Positions 29,100 through 40,789 of a DNA stretch of 64,000 bases are shown here, in pieces. A program made the position numbers and the translations under genes. A model generated the notes under the pieces. The model made no database searches, was not told the origin of the DNA, and saw nothing but the letters and a program-made list of their open reading frames with translations. Positions within the stretch are counted from its first letter, which is position 1. Every line of letters begins with the position of its first letter. Origin of the DNA: Psococerastis gibbosa (taxonomy: Eukaryota > Arthropoda > Insecta > Psocodea > Psocidae); the NCBI GenBank assembly GCA_963971405.1, contig OZ020490.1, forward strand, positions 32,389,464-32,453,463. The letters are read 5' to 3'.

Positions 29100-29297
29100 A
29101 TGTCTTACATGTCCTGGAAAAATTCACCGGGTAGTTTGCCCACAAATGGACGAACAGATCGACAGACAGACATTTTGTAAAAGCCACTCTTTTCTATTCC
29201 TGGTACCTCATAGCATGTAAATGCACGGAAATCTCGAAATCGAAAATTTCGACCATCTTTCCTAACTCTTACGTATATGAGTAGGAAAGCAATAATG
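29100..29297 (+). repeat. family A, 3' fragment
   Basis: GGGTAGTTTGCCCACAAATG, GACAGACAGACATTTTGTAA, GAAAATTTCGACCATC and end AGTAGGAAAGCAA. Confidence 0.75.
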
Positions 29298-29429
29298 CAG
29301 AAAAATGGCCCAAATTATACGCATTGTATTGTACTTCCTCACTTAGGTAGGCGCGTCCAGCCCGGTGGGACTTTTGGACGCTGCCACTACACCAAGCCAC
29401 CTCGGACGAACTTCCGCCGCTAGCCTCCT

Positions 29430-29640
29430 GTCTCGGGTGCCGGTGGCGTGCACATCTTCGAGCACTTGGTCTCTCCATCTACCCTACTCCTACTCCTACT
29501 GGGCCGCCTTGGGTGGTTGAAGGTGTCTTCGAAAACCAGCTTCGGCGTCCCCTCCGCTTGCATACGGTGCACATAACCCATCCATTGGATTCGACACCCT
29601 TTTAGTTCTAATATTATGTCCGGAGGCGAACAAGGCATTG
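29430..29640 (-). pseudogene. LINE ORF2 C-terminal remnant
   Basis: Minus frame: LKGCRIQWMGYVHRMQAEGT, PKLVFEDTFNHPRRPSRSRS, RVDGETKCSKM. The pattern (R)xxWxGHVxRM...GxRxxGRPRxRWxD is the LINE C-terminal tail. The original GRP box is degraded. Confidence 0.6.
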
Positions 29641-29959
29641 TATTGTACCCACAGTATATACTACATATACTCTCATAGACTCGGATTATGGAAGAGGATG
29701 CTTGGCAACCGCAACCGAGATTAGCATCGGTTGCTAGGCAACTAATAAGGGTGCAAACCTTATCAGTGAGGATGTAATGGCTGTGTTGTAATTCCTCAGG
29801 ATTTGACTCATCTCCGATTTACTCGCAAATGTTTTAGTAAATAATAACATCTCTGCCTTTACATTACAGGAATTTTTTAGCAATCAGAAAAAAATTAACT
29901 ACTAAAAGAAAGCAAACCATATCATCAATATAGTTGATTTACGTTTTCCAACGGCCATA

Positions 29960-30330
29960 CCATTACCATGTTGAGTTCCTTAGAGCAGAGCATGTTTCAA
30001 ACTGCGGCAAACTTGGTAGTGTGCACAGCGTTGGCAGGGGAACATGGTGGGACTATACCAGTCAGTCTACGTGCGTGGCGAGTCCTGGTCACCTTCGATT
30101 TAATCGTGTGACTTTACCATGTTCCTCAAGTGGTTCTGAATCCAATATAATCAGGAGGTCTACCATGTCAGTCAACTCCCCTTCCCCCGAGGCCCGAGGT
30201 GAAAGAGCCTGCCCTTAGGGTGCCTCAAGTTAACAAATAGACCCACTCCCCGTGCCAGGCTGACAGCGTTGCTTAAAGCAGAAATTCTGAAAGTCGGCGT
30301 TAAAAACAAACAAACAAACGTTTTTTGCGG
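29960..30330 (+). repeat. repeat D, full copy
   Basis: GCAAACTTGGTAGTGTGCAC, GTCCTGGTCACC, AATATAATCAGGAGGTCTAC, CTGACAGCGTTGCTTAAAGC and (AAAC)n tail. Confidence 0.82.
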
Positions 30331-30384
30331 TCATATCTAACTATGAAAATGTCTGTGTTGCATGCAAATTGAGAATAGGGGGGA

Positions 30385-30797
30385 ATATTCTCTATGCCCC
30401 AGGACTAAACTATCAAGTGGCAAACGACCCATTGGTTTTTTTTTTTACATTAAAAATTACTAAAATGAATGTGAATTTGATTACGAAACCCTTTAGAGCC
30501 ATTTCTTGGAATTGTTGGAGGAAACCCCCAAGACTGAGTTTGGCCAAAATAATACTAATTTACCGAGATTTGATTTTTATGAACCTACATATCAAATTTC
30601 ATGAAAATCCACAGTGCAGGTTTCCCACAAATCGAAGAAACAACAGACCGACCTACTGACTGACAGACATTCCTTAAAAACCACTTTTCAGGCTCCTGGG
30701 GCCTCAAAACGTGTAAATCCACTGGTATCGCGACATGGAAAATTATGACCATCCCAAAGCTTTCGCCATACTAACGCATAAATATAGGGAAGCTATA
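30385..30797 (+). repeat. family A, diverged 3' part
   Basis: GACTAAACTATCAAGTGGCA, TTTGATTTTTATGAACCTAC, TTTCCCACAAATCGAAGAAA and AAACGTGTAAATCCACTGG follow the family A order with more changes than the other copies. Confidence 0.65.
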
Positions 30798-31545
30798 AAC
30801 TAAATGTAGAACAAAGACTGTCAAAGATTCGTACCTCAATAAAGCTATCTACAAGTGGAAATTTATGGTTCGTATTTATTGTTACGTAATGTATATTGTG
30901 TTGATTTCATGTAATCACTAAGTTACAAACCAACTTGACAATGGATTTGACTTTACGAAATTGCGTATGAGAACATTATATTATATTATCTTATCATACA
31001 GGGATTCAGGTTATCGGGTGTATTTTCAATTATAAAGTTTCATCAATTCCAAACAATATTGTGAAAAGCAAAAGTTTTAACGATGCCAACATGAGACCCC
31101 GTTTGCAACGTCAAATTACCATGTTGCGAGTATACCGTAATATTTTCAACAGCAAATAAGTTTACGGACCAATCTAAGTTGTGTACTATATAACCAGCCT
31201 GTGTAAATAATGGGGGGGGGGGGGGTAGAATACAAGTTGAGAACGGGGGCGACGGATTTTTAGAAGCTAGGGTGTATCATGGGTTGCAGGGTATCACAGT
31301 CGAATTTTTATAATATTGTAAAGGCTTTCACTACTAGAGTTACGTGATAGAACCCGGGATGATAGGCCGTGGTCGTTCTGAAACAGTTTTTCCCCCATTG
31401 TATGAGGCTGAGCCCTACAGTATAGTATAACTTTAAATGTAAAGAATTTTAATGGAAATGATAAAGTTAATATACAAATAATAATATACAAAAATAAACT
31501 AAATGCAGGCCGCATAAAACCATATTAGATTATACTTATCTCTGC

Positions 31546-32132
31546 TTAAGAGCGTACAGCCCGTAGAAAATTGGCAGCCCGAAATTTAATACTTTTTATT
31601 TTTTATTAAAATTAACTGAGCAAGTTATTAAAGATTTGGCTCATTTAAGTTGTAGAAGACTACTTCATGCGTCATATAATTAAGGTATTTTTAATTTTCG
31701 AAATTTGTAGTTTTTTCATAAACATGATAATATTTTATAAACAATAACTTTTCACGTATAATCGATTTTATAAAAAAACTACAATTTCGAAAACTAAAAA
31801 TACCTTATTATATTATGATCAAGGGCGGATTTTGCCTCCAATTTAGGGGGGGGGGTCAGCGGTCAGGTTCTGTGGATTATAACATTTAAAAACATAATTA
31901 TTTTTAATTCCAACTGTAAACCCATTGTTATCTAGTGTAAGTTAATTTATTTTGGGGGAGGGTCCGGACCATCTGATCCCCCCCCCCCTAAAATCCACCC
32001 TTGTGATGCATAAAGTAGTCTTCTGCAACTTAAATGAGCCAAATCTTTAATAACTAGCTTAGTTAATTAAATAAAAAATAAAAAGTATAAAATTTCGGGC
32101 TGCAAATTTCCTACGGACTGTACACTCTTTAA
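31546..32132. mobile_element. piggyBac-type MITE (TTAA), copy 1, with nested hAT MITE
   Basis: TTAA at 31546 is followed by GAGCGTACAGCCCGTAGAAA; the right end CGGACTGTACACTC is followed by TTTAA (TTAA 32129-32132). Long inverted arms include AGATTTGGCTCATTTAAGTT. The centre is interrupted by a hAT-like MITE at 31820-32003. Confidence 0.82.
31820..32003. mobile_element. hAT-like MITE with poly-G/poly-C ends
   Basis: Left CAAGGGCGGATTTTGCCTCC then a G run; right a C run then TAAAATCCACCCTTG. Same family as 46054-46241. No ORF. Sits inside the TTAA MITE; a clean 8-bp TSD is not visible here. Confidence 0.7.
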
Positions 32133-32183
32133 GGATGGGTAGTCTGTAAGGAAACAGAATATTTCCCTAGTAAACTAAATAAT

Positions 32184-33028
32184 AAGAACCGGTCCGAGTT
32201 CACTCGAACATGCTTTCCAATTTATCAAAATTATTAGATAGAGAAAATTAGTAATTTTATGGCAAATATTTTTCCTATGGTTAAATTTCCGATATCTGGG
32301 GGGGGGGGGGCGGTTGTCCACCTGACGTCACTGGAAGTGAGGTAAATTCTCGATAGGTCAAACAAACACATTAATTACCACACAGCAATAATGGCAGGGC
32401 ATGCAATGCATTTGAGCGCGAATTTTCTATCATTTTTTTCAAAAAATAATTTTTTGGGCAAAACCAAATATTTTTTTGGGAAAGCAACCTATCCGGTTTC
32501 GTTACTCAATTTAACACCTAAAACATGCTTGAAGGTAGAAATCATCGATAGAAAGGTTTCGCATTTTTTAGTCATTTTTTCATTAAAATTTAGTTATTTT
32601 TATTTTTTTACCCCCAGAAGCAAACTATCAAGGGGCAAGCGACCCCCCGCATTTTGTCAACATTAATAACGACTACAATCTACGAGAATTTAAAAGAAAT
32701 CGTTGGAGCCGTTTTTGAGAAATAATTTTTTCAGACGTTTTTTTGGAGTTTTTTGAAAATAAAACCCCCCCAAATTGAGTTAGCCCAAAAAAAAAATGGT
32801 CCCGAGGTATGATTTTTGTGAACCTACGTGCCAAATTTCACTCAAATCCACTGAGTAGTTTGCCCGGAAATCGACGAACAGACAGACAGACCGACAGACA
32901 GACATTTTGTAAAAACCACTTTTTTGGGTTCCTGGGACCTCAAAACGTGTAAATCCGTTGAAATCTCGGAATCGAAAATTTCGACCATCACAAAGCTTTC
33001 CTTATACTACGTATAAATTGGAAAGCAA
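32184..33028 (+). repeat. family A, full-length copy
   Basis: Starts AAGAACCGGTCCGAGTTCAC and ends GTATAAATTGGAAAGCAA, about 845 bp. The sequences TGCTTTCCAATTTAT (near the start) and ATAAATTGGAAAGCA (at the end) are inverted copies. The middle holds a G run, TGACGTCACTGG, CCCCCAGAAGCAAACTATCA and a (GACA)n stretch. No protein motif in any frame. Class unknown. Confidence 0.8.
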
Positions 33029-33029
33029 A

Positions 33030-33830
33030 AATAATAAACCCAGCCATTTTCCGAAAGCATTTCAATGAATTGCGAGGTACCTACCTTCTCTTCAAATTAA
33101 CAGCCTATAGATAAAATATACTGTATATAAAACGTATCAGAAACGGAAGCAATTCGTACTACATAAATAAAATGAATTTTAATAATAACATTCAAATCTG
33201 TGAAAAACGTCGGATTCTGAAGAGGATGGAAAAGCGGCTAAATTTTAATATGAAAATTAAATCAAATCAACCTCGCGTAAATTAAGGTGCCTGGAAAGTA
33301 AATGATTAGGTTAATAAGGTTGAGTCCTTCTTAGGTTACAAGGGAGTTGAAATTCAAGAAATTTTCCCAGGACGTCTTGGGGGTTGCTTCAAATTCCCAC
33401 TGCCTAATTTTATTTTAATGTGACCTCTTGGTTTTTATAACTTTGCAGTTTTCAAAACAAAATTATGTTAAAAAATGTAAAATAAATATACAATGTTAAA
33501 ATTTTTATTTTTTAGTAGTCGTGTGTCTAGTTTTCCGGGAGTTTTCAACTTTTCTTTCCATATTTTTTACACAATTTTCCATATAATTATCATCTCCAAT
33601 GACTTTGCAAAAGATTGTTTACTAGCTCAAGTTTTCTTAGTGAAGTTTTTTTTACTTTAAAGATATTTCTGAGGGTATTAAGCTTCATTGATTTTGCATC
33701 AGTTGAAGTATGATATCGGTTTTCAATACGTTTTGCTGCACTTTACGTGGTAGTTAGAGCGGCGATGTTGCAACATTTTAAGTTAAAACGTGAAAATGTT
33801 AAGCAGACATGCTACGTGCTACGTAAAAAA
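33030..33830. other. gene-free stretch
   Basis: AT-rich with no supported gene, RNA gene or recognised repeat. Confidence 0.4.
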
Positions 33831-33834
33831 AAGT

Positions 33835-34170
33835 AGCACCCCAAAATTTGTTGTTTTTATTGACGTTTTATTTTTTAAATAATTGACAAAGCAAGTTATT
33901 AAAGATTTGGCTTATGTAATGTGTAGAAGTATTTTTAACATAATAATAATAAGGTGTAGAAGACTACTTCACGCATCATATAATAGGAAATATTTCAATT
34001 TTCGTACCATTTTTTTTCTCATAAATACCAGAGTGGACTATCGCGCTATCTGGATGGGATTTTTGGAAAAAATACAAAACCGAAAAGTAAGAATACTCCA
34101 TTACATGATGCACGAAGTTGTCTTCAACCACTTAGACGAGTCAATTTTTTAATAACTTGCTGAGTTAATA
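33835..34170. mobile_element. piggyBac-type MITE, eroded copy
   Basis: Inner arm sequences AAGCAAGTTATTAAAGATTTGG and GTTTTCTTCAACCACTTAGA-like complement are present, but the TTAA ends are not clear. Confidence 0.5.
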
Positions 34171-34569
34171 GTAGTAGTTTTATTCAAGGCAGAGATTTTC
34201 AAGTATTTTGAAAAAATAGGAGACCAAGTATTTTGACTACATTAATTAACTCCTCGTACCACCGTCGCAAAGATATGATAAGGAACTCATTACAAATTCA
34301 TAAAGAATACAAGTTTTCTTAGAAAATTTGCATTTTTGTTTTTTCATATTAGGTACTCTAGAAAAACAAGATTAAGTTTTTTATCATGTTGACGCGAGGG
34401 ATCTTTCAGATCTCTGCGTTTGTATTAAACAGATTTTAAATCATAAGACTTGGTGGTCGTAAATCAGTTGGGTACAGTAGCCTAAACTTTCTTGTGATTT
34501 TCTAAAAAGAATTAATCTTATCACATGGTAAACAACAAACTATGAGGGGTTGGGAAACTGGTCGCCGGC

Positions 34570-34807
34570 CGCCATGCCAAGTTGAGTCCAGCGGACCAGA
34601 GCAGGTTCAAAGATGCAGATAACTTGGTCGTGTGCACAGTGCCGGTAGGGAAACATGGTAGGACTTGTCCTGGTCACCTCCGAACTAATCGTGTGACTTC
34701 ACTGTGTTTCCCAAGTGGTTCGGAATCCACTATAATCAGGAGGTCCACTGTCCTATGGGCCCACACCGTGGCCTGGGACTGTGTCCAACCATACTATTAC
34801 TATTACT
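34570..34807 (+). repeat. repeat D with a non-LTR-type 3' tail
   Basis: The 5' part follows repeat D (AACTTGGTCGTGTGCACAGT, CACTATAATCAGGAGGTCCA). At 34753 it switches to TGTCCTATGGGCCCACACCG TGGCCTGGGACT, the 3' UTR of the non-LTR element at 13527-13575, and ends with (TATTAC)n. The normal repeat D tail is missing. Confidence 0.8.
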
Positions 34808-34987
34808 GGGAAACTGGTCCTGAAGGTGGAGGAACTCAATGAAGAGTCAACGGCATAAGGATGCCGAAGGCAACGAGAAACCACTGCACTACAATTCCCT
34901 TGTATAATTTGGCAAGCGATGCCATGATGATCGCCAATATTTTATAGAAGAAGCATTTAAGTAGAAGATTTCAATGACCCTGGATTT

Positions 34988-35197
34988 GGTATAGTCCACG
35001 CAAAATGAGAAAAGTATGGACATGGAATATTTTGATCCTGTGCAACACTGTAAAAATATTCTTTGCACAATTTTTGTTATGCCTTGCATCCAATACAACA
35101 AGGTAACACAAAATGGTGCAAGGAATATTTTTACAGTGTTGGACAGGATCAAAACATTCCATGTCCATACTTTTCTCATTTTGCGTGGACTATACCT
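34988..35197. mobile_element. near-perfect palindromic MITE
   Basis: Left arm GGTATAGTCCACGCAAAATG, ATGGACATGGAATATTTTGA; the right arm is its complement (CATTTTGCGTGGACTATACC) over about 95 bp each, with a few mismatches. No ORF. Single copy in the window; a TA target would suit Tc1/mariner but is not proven. Confidence 0.75.
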
Positions 35198-35283
35198 AAT
35201 GCCATTCTTACCCCTGTTAGAATTTGCCAATTGTAAGCTTCGCCATTACCACTCGTATAGCCGGCGTAAGTTGAGATTGAGGA

Positions 35284-35437
35284 CAGGCCCATAACCAGGG
35301 GAGGGGGCTAAGGGGCTGCAGCCCCCTCCAAAATGGGTTGACTTCAAACTAGATTGAATTGAACGTTCCAGACGTTAGAAAATTAACTACATACTGTATA
35401 TAATAAAATACTAAATAAATTCCTGGTTACAGGCCTG
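35284..35437. mobile_element. hAT-like MITE, CAGGCCCATAACC family
   Basis: CAGGCCCATAACCAGGGGAG at the left is inverted to CCTGGTTACAGGCCTG at the right. A related copy near 46673-46920 is interrupted by another MITE. Confidence 0.65.
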
Positions 35438-35592
35438 ATTTAGTACATGCGTCAGTTTGCAAATGGCCAAATATTCACACGGAAACAATATAATAGCCTA
35501 TCAGAATAATCCATGGAGCCTCGATCCAAAGAAAGTCCACTGGGGCATTATTAAAAAAAACACAGCAGCAGTAATTTATGTAAGACCAAACA

Positions 35593-35990
35593 TTAAGAGT
35601 GTACAGCACGTAGGAAATTGGGAGCCCGAAATTTAATATTCTTCAATTTTTATTTAATTAGCTATGCAAGTTATTAAGGATTTGGCTCATTTAACTTGTA
35701 GAAGACAACTTCATGCATCACATACCTTATACATTATGTAAGGTATTTTATTTATTTTTAATTTTCGTGAAAAGTTATTGTTTATAAAATATTATCATGT
35801 TTATGAAACAACTACAATTTCGAAAATTAAAAATATCTTATTACTATACCTTTATATGATGCATGAGGTAGTCCTCAACAACTTTGTTGAGCCAAATCTT
35901 TTAAAAAAAATTCCTAGTTAATTAAATAAAAATAAAAAGTATTAAATTTCGGGCTGCCAATTTCCTACGGGCTGTAGCCTACACTCTTAA
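35593..35990. mobile_element. piggyBac-type MITE (TTAA), copy 2
   Basis: TTAA at 35593 then GAGTGTACAGCACGTAGGAA; right CCTACACTC then TTAA at 35987. Long inverted arms as in the other copies. Confidence 0.85.
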
Positions 35991-36035
35991 TTCTATTGTA
36001 ATTTGTAGCATGAATAACTTTGAGTACCTACCTCG

Positions 36036-36207
36036 TGCAGCCTGATTGAGGCGATTATAATACCGGTATTTATTTAATCCCCTGGTAGTAAAAATGTAAA
36101 CAAGATAATTTTAGCACTTTCCATTATAAAATTATCTTGTTTACATTTTTAATACCAGGGGATTAAATAAATACTGGTATTATAATCGCCTCGATCAGGC
36201 TGCTGCA
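36036..36207. mobile_element. palindromic MITE (CCTGATCGAGGCG family), copy 3
   Basis: TGCAGCCTGATTGAGGCGAT at left and ATCGCCTCGATCAGGCTGC at right. This copy is a nearly continuous palindrome (AAAATGTAAACAAGATAAT against its complement). Confidence 0.85.
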
Positions 36208-36457
36208 GCGTTGGATTAAGGGCCAGATATCAAAATATTCTTTTAAAATATTTATTTGACAATTTTAATTTACACTTTCATGTCGATTACTGATTACTTG
36301 ATTGTATAATTTAACAGAAATATATTTATTTATTTATTTTGAACACAGGAAATTGCCGTGGAATTTGGCTAAAATTAGTCAATTTCTCGTTTCACCTTAG
36401 TTATTAAAATGATCAGATGAGAAATTCATAAAAAATGCAGGATATTACATAAATTTT

Positions 36458-36660
36458 CAGGACATGTAGAGTAGTGGTACAGACTCCGACTTTCACCCGA
36501 ATGGTTGTTGGTTCGAGTCCCACACTTGCTACATTTTCGGCCCATGCTTCGGAGGGCACGTAAAGCAGGCGGTCCCGGGCTTTCCTAGTTGATTGTAAGA
36601 GAGGGCTTATTGCCTTAACTCCGGTATGTTCGCTTAGTTATAGAACAGAAAAGTCAATAT

Positions 36661-36711
<51 letters not shown>

Positions 36712-36728
36712 TTCATTTATTTATTTAA
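36458..36728 (+). repeat. SINE-A, full copy with long (TTTA)n tail
   Basis: Head CAGGACATGTAGAGTAGTGG, B box GGTTCGAGTCC, body and a tail of about 17 TTTA units (36659-36728). The long uniform tail suggests slippage or a young copy. Confidence 0.9.
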
Positions 36729-37558
36729 ATCTTCTCATCTGAAATCTTATTACTGCTGAAAACCCCGTAGTCCAGTCATTATAGTAAGTTCACCTCGGAA
36801 TTCGAGATACCCAGCTGTAAATCTGTAAATACTTGTATATTGACACCCTAAAAGTTGTCTCAAAACCTGCATATGGTAGGGTGTGAGCAACTATTAATTT
36901 TCAAGGTCAAAGGTCACAAAAATCTGTTTTTTTGAAAATATCTCATTTCCTATGAGTTTTTTGCTATTTTTATTTATTATCAATATCGTAGAGTACAAAA
37001 TTCTCTACAAATTTTGTTGAAATTGTATTTTCATAAGGTGAACCGTTTTCGAGATAGAGGGTGGAGCGCGCGGTCGGTCACAGCATCAGTTCAGGTCAAC
37101 CGGTGCCTCGGGTCGAAGAGGCGCCATATATAGTTGATGAACTATCGATAAATCAATGATTATAAATTTTTGTCAATTTTTATTAACTATTATATGTTGT
37201 TTTATCTTTTTTTTTCTAACCTATTTTTTTCGCATATTTTAACCTGGAGAAAGAGGGGCCCTGGGGTCTCCCCCGGAGAAGAAAATTGATGAATAGGCCC
37301 AAATTAGGGAGTTTTTTTTTTGCAAGCAGTACAGTTGAGATTTTACAGACGAATAAACCTACCACTGACAGGGGGCCCGGGGGTCTCCCCCGAAGAAAAA
37401 TTTTGAAAAAATAGCTCTGAAGTATTTGGGGTTTTAAGCATTTTGAGTATTTTTTGTGAAAGTACTTGGTCAATATGTTGATTTTTTCATGTAAAATAAA
37501 CATACTAAGAATTAATTTCCTTTTCATTATTATGGATACTATGCCTTTAGCCTCCATT

Positions 37559-37598
37559 AGCAGTTCGAGTAAACTCGGACCGGTTCTTCTCTACGGGG
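37559..37598 (-). repeat. family A, 5' end fragment
   Basis: AGTTCGAGTAAACTCGGACCGGTTCTT is the complement of the family A start, within the core of the foldback element. Confidence 0.6.
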
Positions 37599-37759
37599 TC
37601 GGCGGTGCGGCATTGGCGCCTCCGTAGCCCTCTATTTAGGGCGTCCTGGTATGTGGGTGTGAGTTCTGCCTTAATCTATCATCTTCGGCCATCCTCATCT
37701 CCTGCTTAATGGGAATAGCACGGTCTCGCCTCAGCCTTCCCTTGGACATACCCATGCCA

Positions 37760-37892
37760 TAACTGGTGTTAATGAGTAACTGGTGTTAATGAGTAACTGG
37801 TGTTAACTGGTGTTAACTGGTGGAGTAACTGGTGTTAATGAGTAAGTAACTGGTGTTAATGCTGGTAATAACTGGTGTTAATGAGTAAGTAG
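37760..37892. repeat. minisatellite AACTGGTGTTAATGAGT
   Basis: About eight imperfect units of AACTGGTGTTAATGAGTA, some shortened to AACTGGTGTT, in the core of the foldback element. Confidence 0.85.
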
Positions 37893-39529
37893 TATTCGCG
37901 GCCGGGTCCTTTCCCTCGCCGTATACGTTTTCACTGGTTCGTAGTTCTTCTCTTACAGTCGTAAAGGAAAGCACGAAGACTGTTGTGTCCAGTAAGAAAC
38001 TGTGATAAGGAGAAATATAACTGTCCATGCTTTCTACTCACCCAAGTCTTTATTTAAGTTCCATTTACGCTGTCGCCCCATTTTATTTGCCACCGTCTCA
38101 TGAGTTCTCCCCATGCCTTACTCTTATTATATATTAATTTTATGGTTGATTTTATAACAGTTAGTATAGTATTTAGATTTGGCGTACAATAGGGACACTT
38201 AATAAATTGAACAACCGATTTATGGGGTTGGGGGAGTTGAATTTTAGCATTTCGTGGCACGTATAATTTAATTTTTCGGCCCCTCACGGGCGGTTACCCC
38301 CCCCCCCCCCCCCCCCGGCGATAACTCTATGCTTAGACATTAGCATGATAGAATTTTGTGGTAATTTTAAAATTTACAGATTTTAAAGAAGATGCACTTA
38401 ATTATTTTCTATTTAAAACGTCATTAGTGTAAATGGGAATATAATTATATTATTCTTTAAGTTTTCCCCTTAATTAATTTTTTTTAATTTCAGGAAACGG
38501 TTATCAGTATTATTGAAGAGAAATAGATTTAATGCATGAAGAAAATGATAAAATATCATATAATAGTTAATAAAAATTGACAAATATTTATAATCATTGA
38601 TTTATCGATAGTTCATCAACATCATCATTCGACTGGAGGCACCGGTTGACCTGAACTGATGCTGTGACCGACCGCGCGCTCCACCCTCTATCTCGAAAAC
38701 GGTTCACCTTATGAAAATACAATTTCAACAAAATTTGTAGAGAATTTTGTACTCTACGATATTGATAATAAATAAAAATAGCAAAAAACTCATAGGAAAT
38801 GAGACATTTTCAAAAAAACAGATTTTTGTGACCTTTGACCTTGAAAATTAATAGTTGCTCACACCCTACCATATGCAGGTTTTGAGACAACTTTTAGGGT
38901 GTCAATATACAAGTATTTACAGACTTACAGCTGGGTATCTCGATTTCCGAGATTCTTACCTAATTTAAGCTTAAATGACTGGACTACGATAAAGTGCAAC
39001 AGGACACAGGTAAACCAAGATTGTCGAATATTTTTACATCTATATTTATTAAAGCTTAATTCTATTTTTATAAATTTTTCCTCTGACTGCTTTCATAACT
39101 TTGGAGCAGATGGAACGAGAAAATAACTCATTTCGTCTAAAATACACGGTCATTCCTTGTCAACAAAATATTTTGAAACCTGCCCCTTTAGCTTAGAAAC
39201 AAGTTATATGTAGCAGAAATATTCGAGCATTGCTGAATGCCTGGAGCTGTTTATTCAACCTGAACCGTAACAAGACAAAATAATGGAGTTTCTCTACCAA
39301 GTAATTGGCTTTTGACTTTGAACACAAAATTACATTCAGAAACCATCCTTCCCTCCCACAATTCTGCCGGGTTCTGTGTAACTGAGACAAAACTGCTAGA
39401 CTTCCCCAGGCTTGTAGAAGGTATAAGTCGTTTTCCAAATTAATAGTTAAATAATAAACTTGAATAATTTAATGAAATAACAATATTAATTAATTAAATA
39501 ATATACTAGTGAGCTCGGGCGAACATTGG

Positions 39530-40115
39530 CAAAATTTTACATGGAAGAAGGATAAGTTTCGTGTTATATCTGAAACGTTAAATTAGGACCGGTACGTATT
39601 TATTTAGGCGTATTTATTTAGGCGCATTTATTTATGTGTATTTATATAGGCGTAGCGTATTTATTTATGTGTATCGATTTATGCGTATTTATTTCTGGGG
39701 CAAGAAGGATAAGTTTTGTATCTGAAGCGTTTAAATAGGACCTGTATATCCATTAATTTTATTTAGGGGAATTCATTTATGCGTTTTTATTTAAGCACAT
39801 TTGTTTATGTACATTTACTTAGGCGTACCGTATTTATTTAGGCGTATTTATTAATGTGCATTGACTTATGCGTATTTATTTCTGGGCATGAAAGATAAGT
39901 TTTGTATCTGAAGCGTTTAAATAGGACCTGTATACGTATTTATTTAGGCGTATTCATTTAGGCGTATTTATTTAGGCGCGTTTATTTATGTGTATTTATA
40001 TAGGCGTACCGTATTTATTTATGTGTATTAATTTATGCGGATTTAATTCTGGTGCAAGAAGGATAAGTTTTACATCTGAAGCGTTTCAATATGACCAGTA
40101 AACTGTATTTATTTC
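39530..40115. repeat. higher-order tandem repeat (GCGTATTTATTTAG units)
   Basis: Short units GGCGTATTTATTTA/GTGTATTTATTTAT are grouped into larger units of about 160-190 bp, each opened by GAAGGATAAGTTTTGTATCT followed by GAAGCGTTTAAATAGGACC, at about 39547, 39709, 39892 and 40058. No coding sense. Confidence 0.82.
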
Positions 40116-40164
40116 TGGGGTTACAAGGAAATTGTTTATGTTTACATTATATTTTTCCACCGCA

Positions 40165-40330
40165 TGCTTTCAGCATTTCTGCTTTAAGCCACCCTGTCAG
40201 TTTGGTGGGGGGAGTGAGTCTGTTCGTAAACATGAGGCACCCTAAGGGCAGACTCTTTCTCCTCGGGGGGAAGGGGAGTTGACTGACAGGGGGGAACTCC
40301 TGATTATAGTGAATTCCGAACCACTCGTAA
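40165..40330 (-). repeat. repeat D, partial copy
   Basis: Complement of the 3' part: TTTCTGCTTTAAGCCACCCT, GAGGCACCCTAAGGGCAGAC, CTCCTGATTATAGTG. Confidence 0.75.
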
Positions 40331-40789
40331 ATGAATAACTTACATGGTATATAAATAAAATATACGTTTTTTTTGGAATACGGCGTGGCCAACTCATTTA
40401 CGCATTGAAGTTCAAATGTAAAAAAAATGTGTTTGCTACCTCGTTTTACCATATCTCCAAGCATTGGCACTCCATCCATATTAGGTACTGTCGTTTTATT
40501 TAAGATACCGTTCCCGAATTTTCACCCAAACATTCCAGTTGCAAACTGCACTCAGAGACAATGAAATAAATACAGTATAATTTTCTCTTAGAGTGGAATT
40601 TGCTTACAAAGGTAGCCAACCCTTGAAACATTATTGATTTGACCTTGGTGCACGTGCACCAGTCACGGCAGGCCACGTGGATTTCAAAATGTCAATGACC
40701 TACCTTCATCGATGAATTTCTTTATTAAAAAAAATCGGGCACTCCGCACTCGTGACCATTTGCTAAGTATTAATATAAAGTGATTACGT

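Larger units (their letters stand above)
36767..38988. mobile_element. 2.2-kb foldback element with arms of about 430 bp
   Basis: The left arm, 36767 to about 37203, begins GTAGTCCAGTCATT and is repeated inverted in about 38550-38988, ending AATGACTGGACTAC. Shared blocks include TGAGCAACTATTAATTTTCA, CTCTACAAATTTTGTTGAAA, GGTGAACCGTTTTCGAGATA and GTTGATGAACTATCGATAAA. Identity looks high except in the outermost and a short inner part. The core of about 1.35 kb shows no transposase. A clean TSD is not found. Large-TIR DNA transposon or foldback element; superfamily unknown. Confidence 0.8.

Noticed and set aside
34889..35294. Overlapping frames on both strands near 35.0 kb
   Set aside because: They arise because the DNA is palindromic; the same words (MDMEYFDPVQHCKN) are read on both strands.
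36659..36728. CRISPR or other spaced repeat array
   Set aside because: It is a plain (TTTA)n SINE tail; no spaced direct repeats are present anywhere in this eukaryotic window.
37216..37557. 113-aa frame in the foldback core as a transposase
   Set aside because: No catalytic or DNA-binding motif; Gly/Pro/Arg runs come from G/C-rich imperfect repeats.
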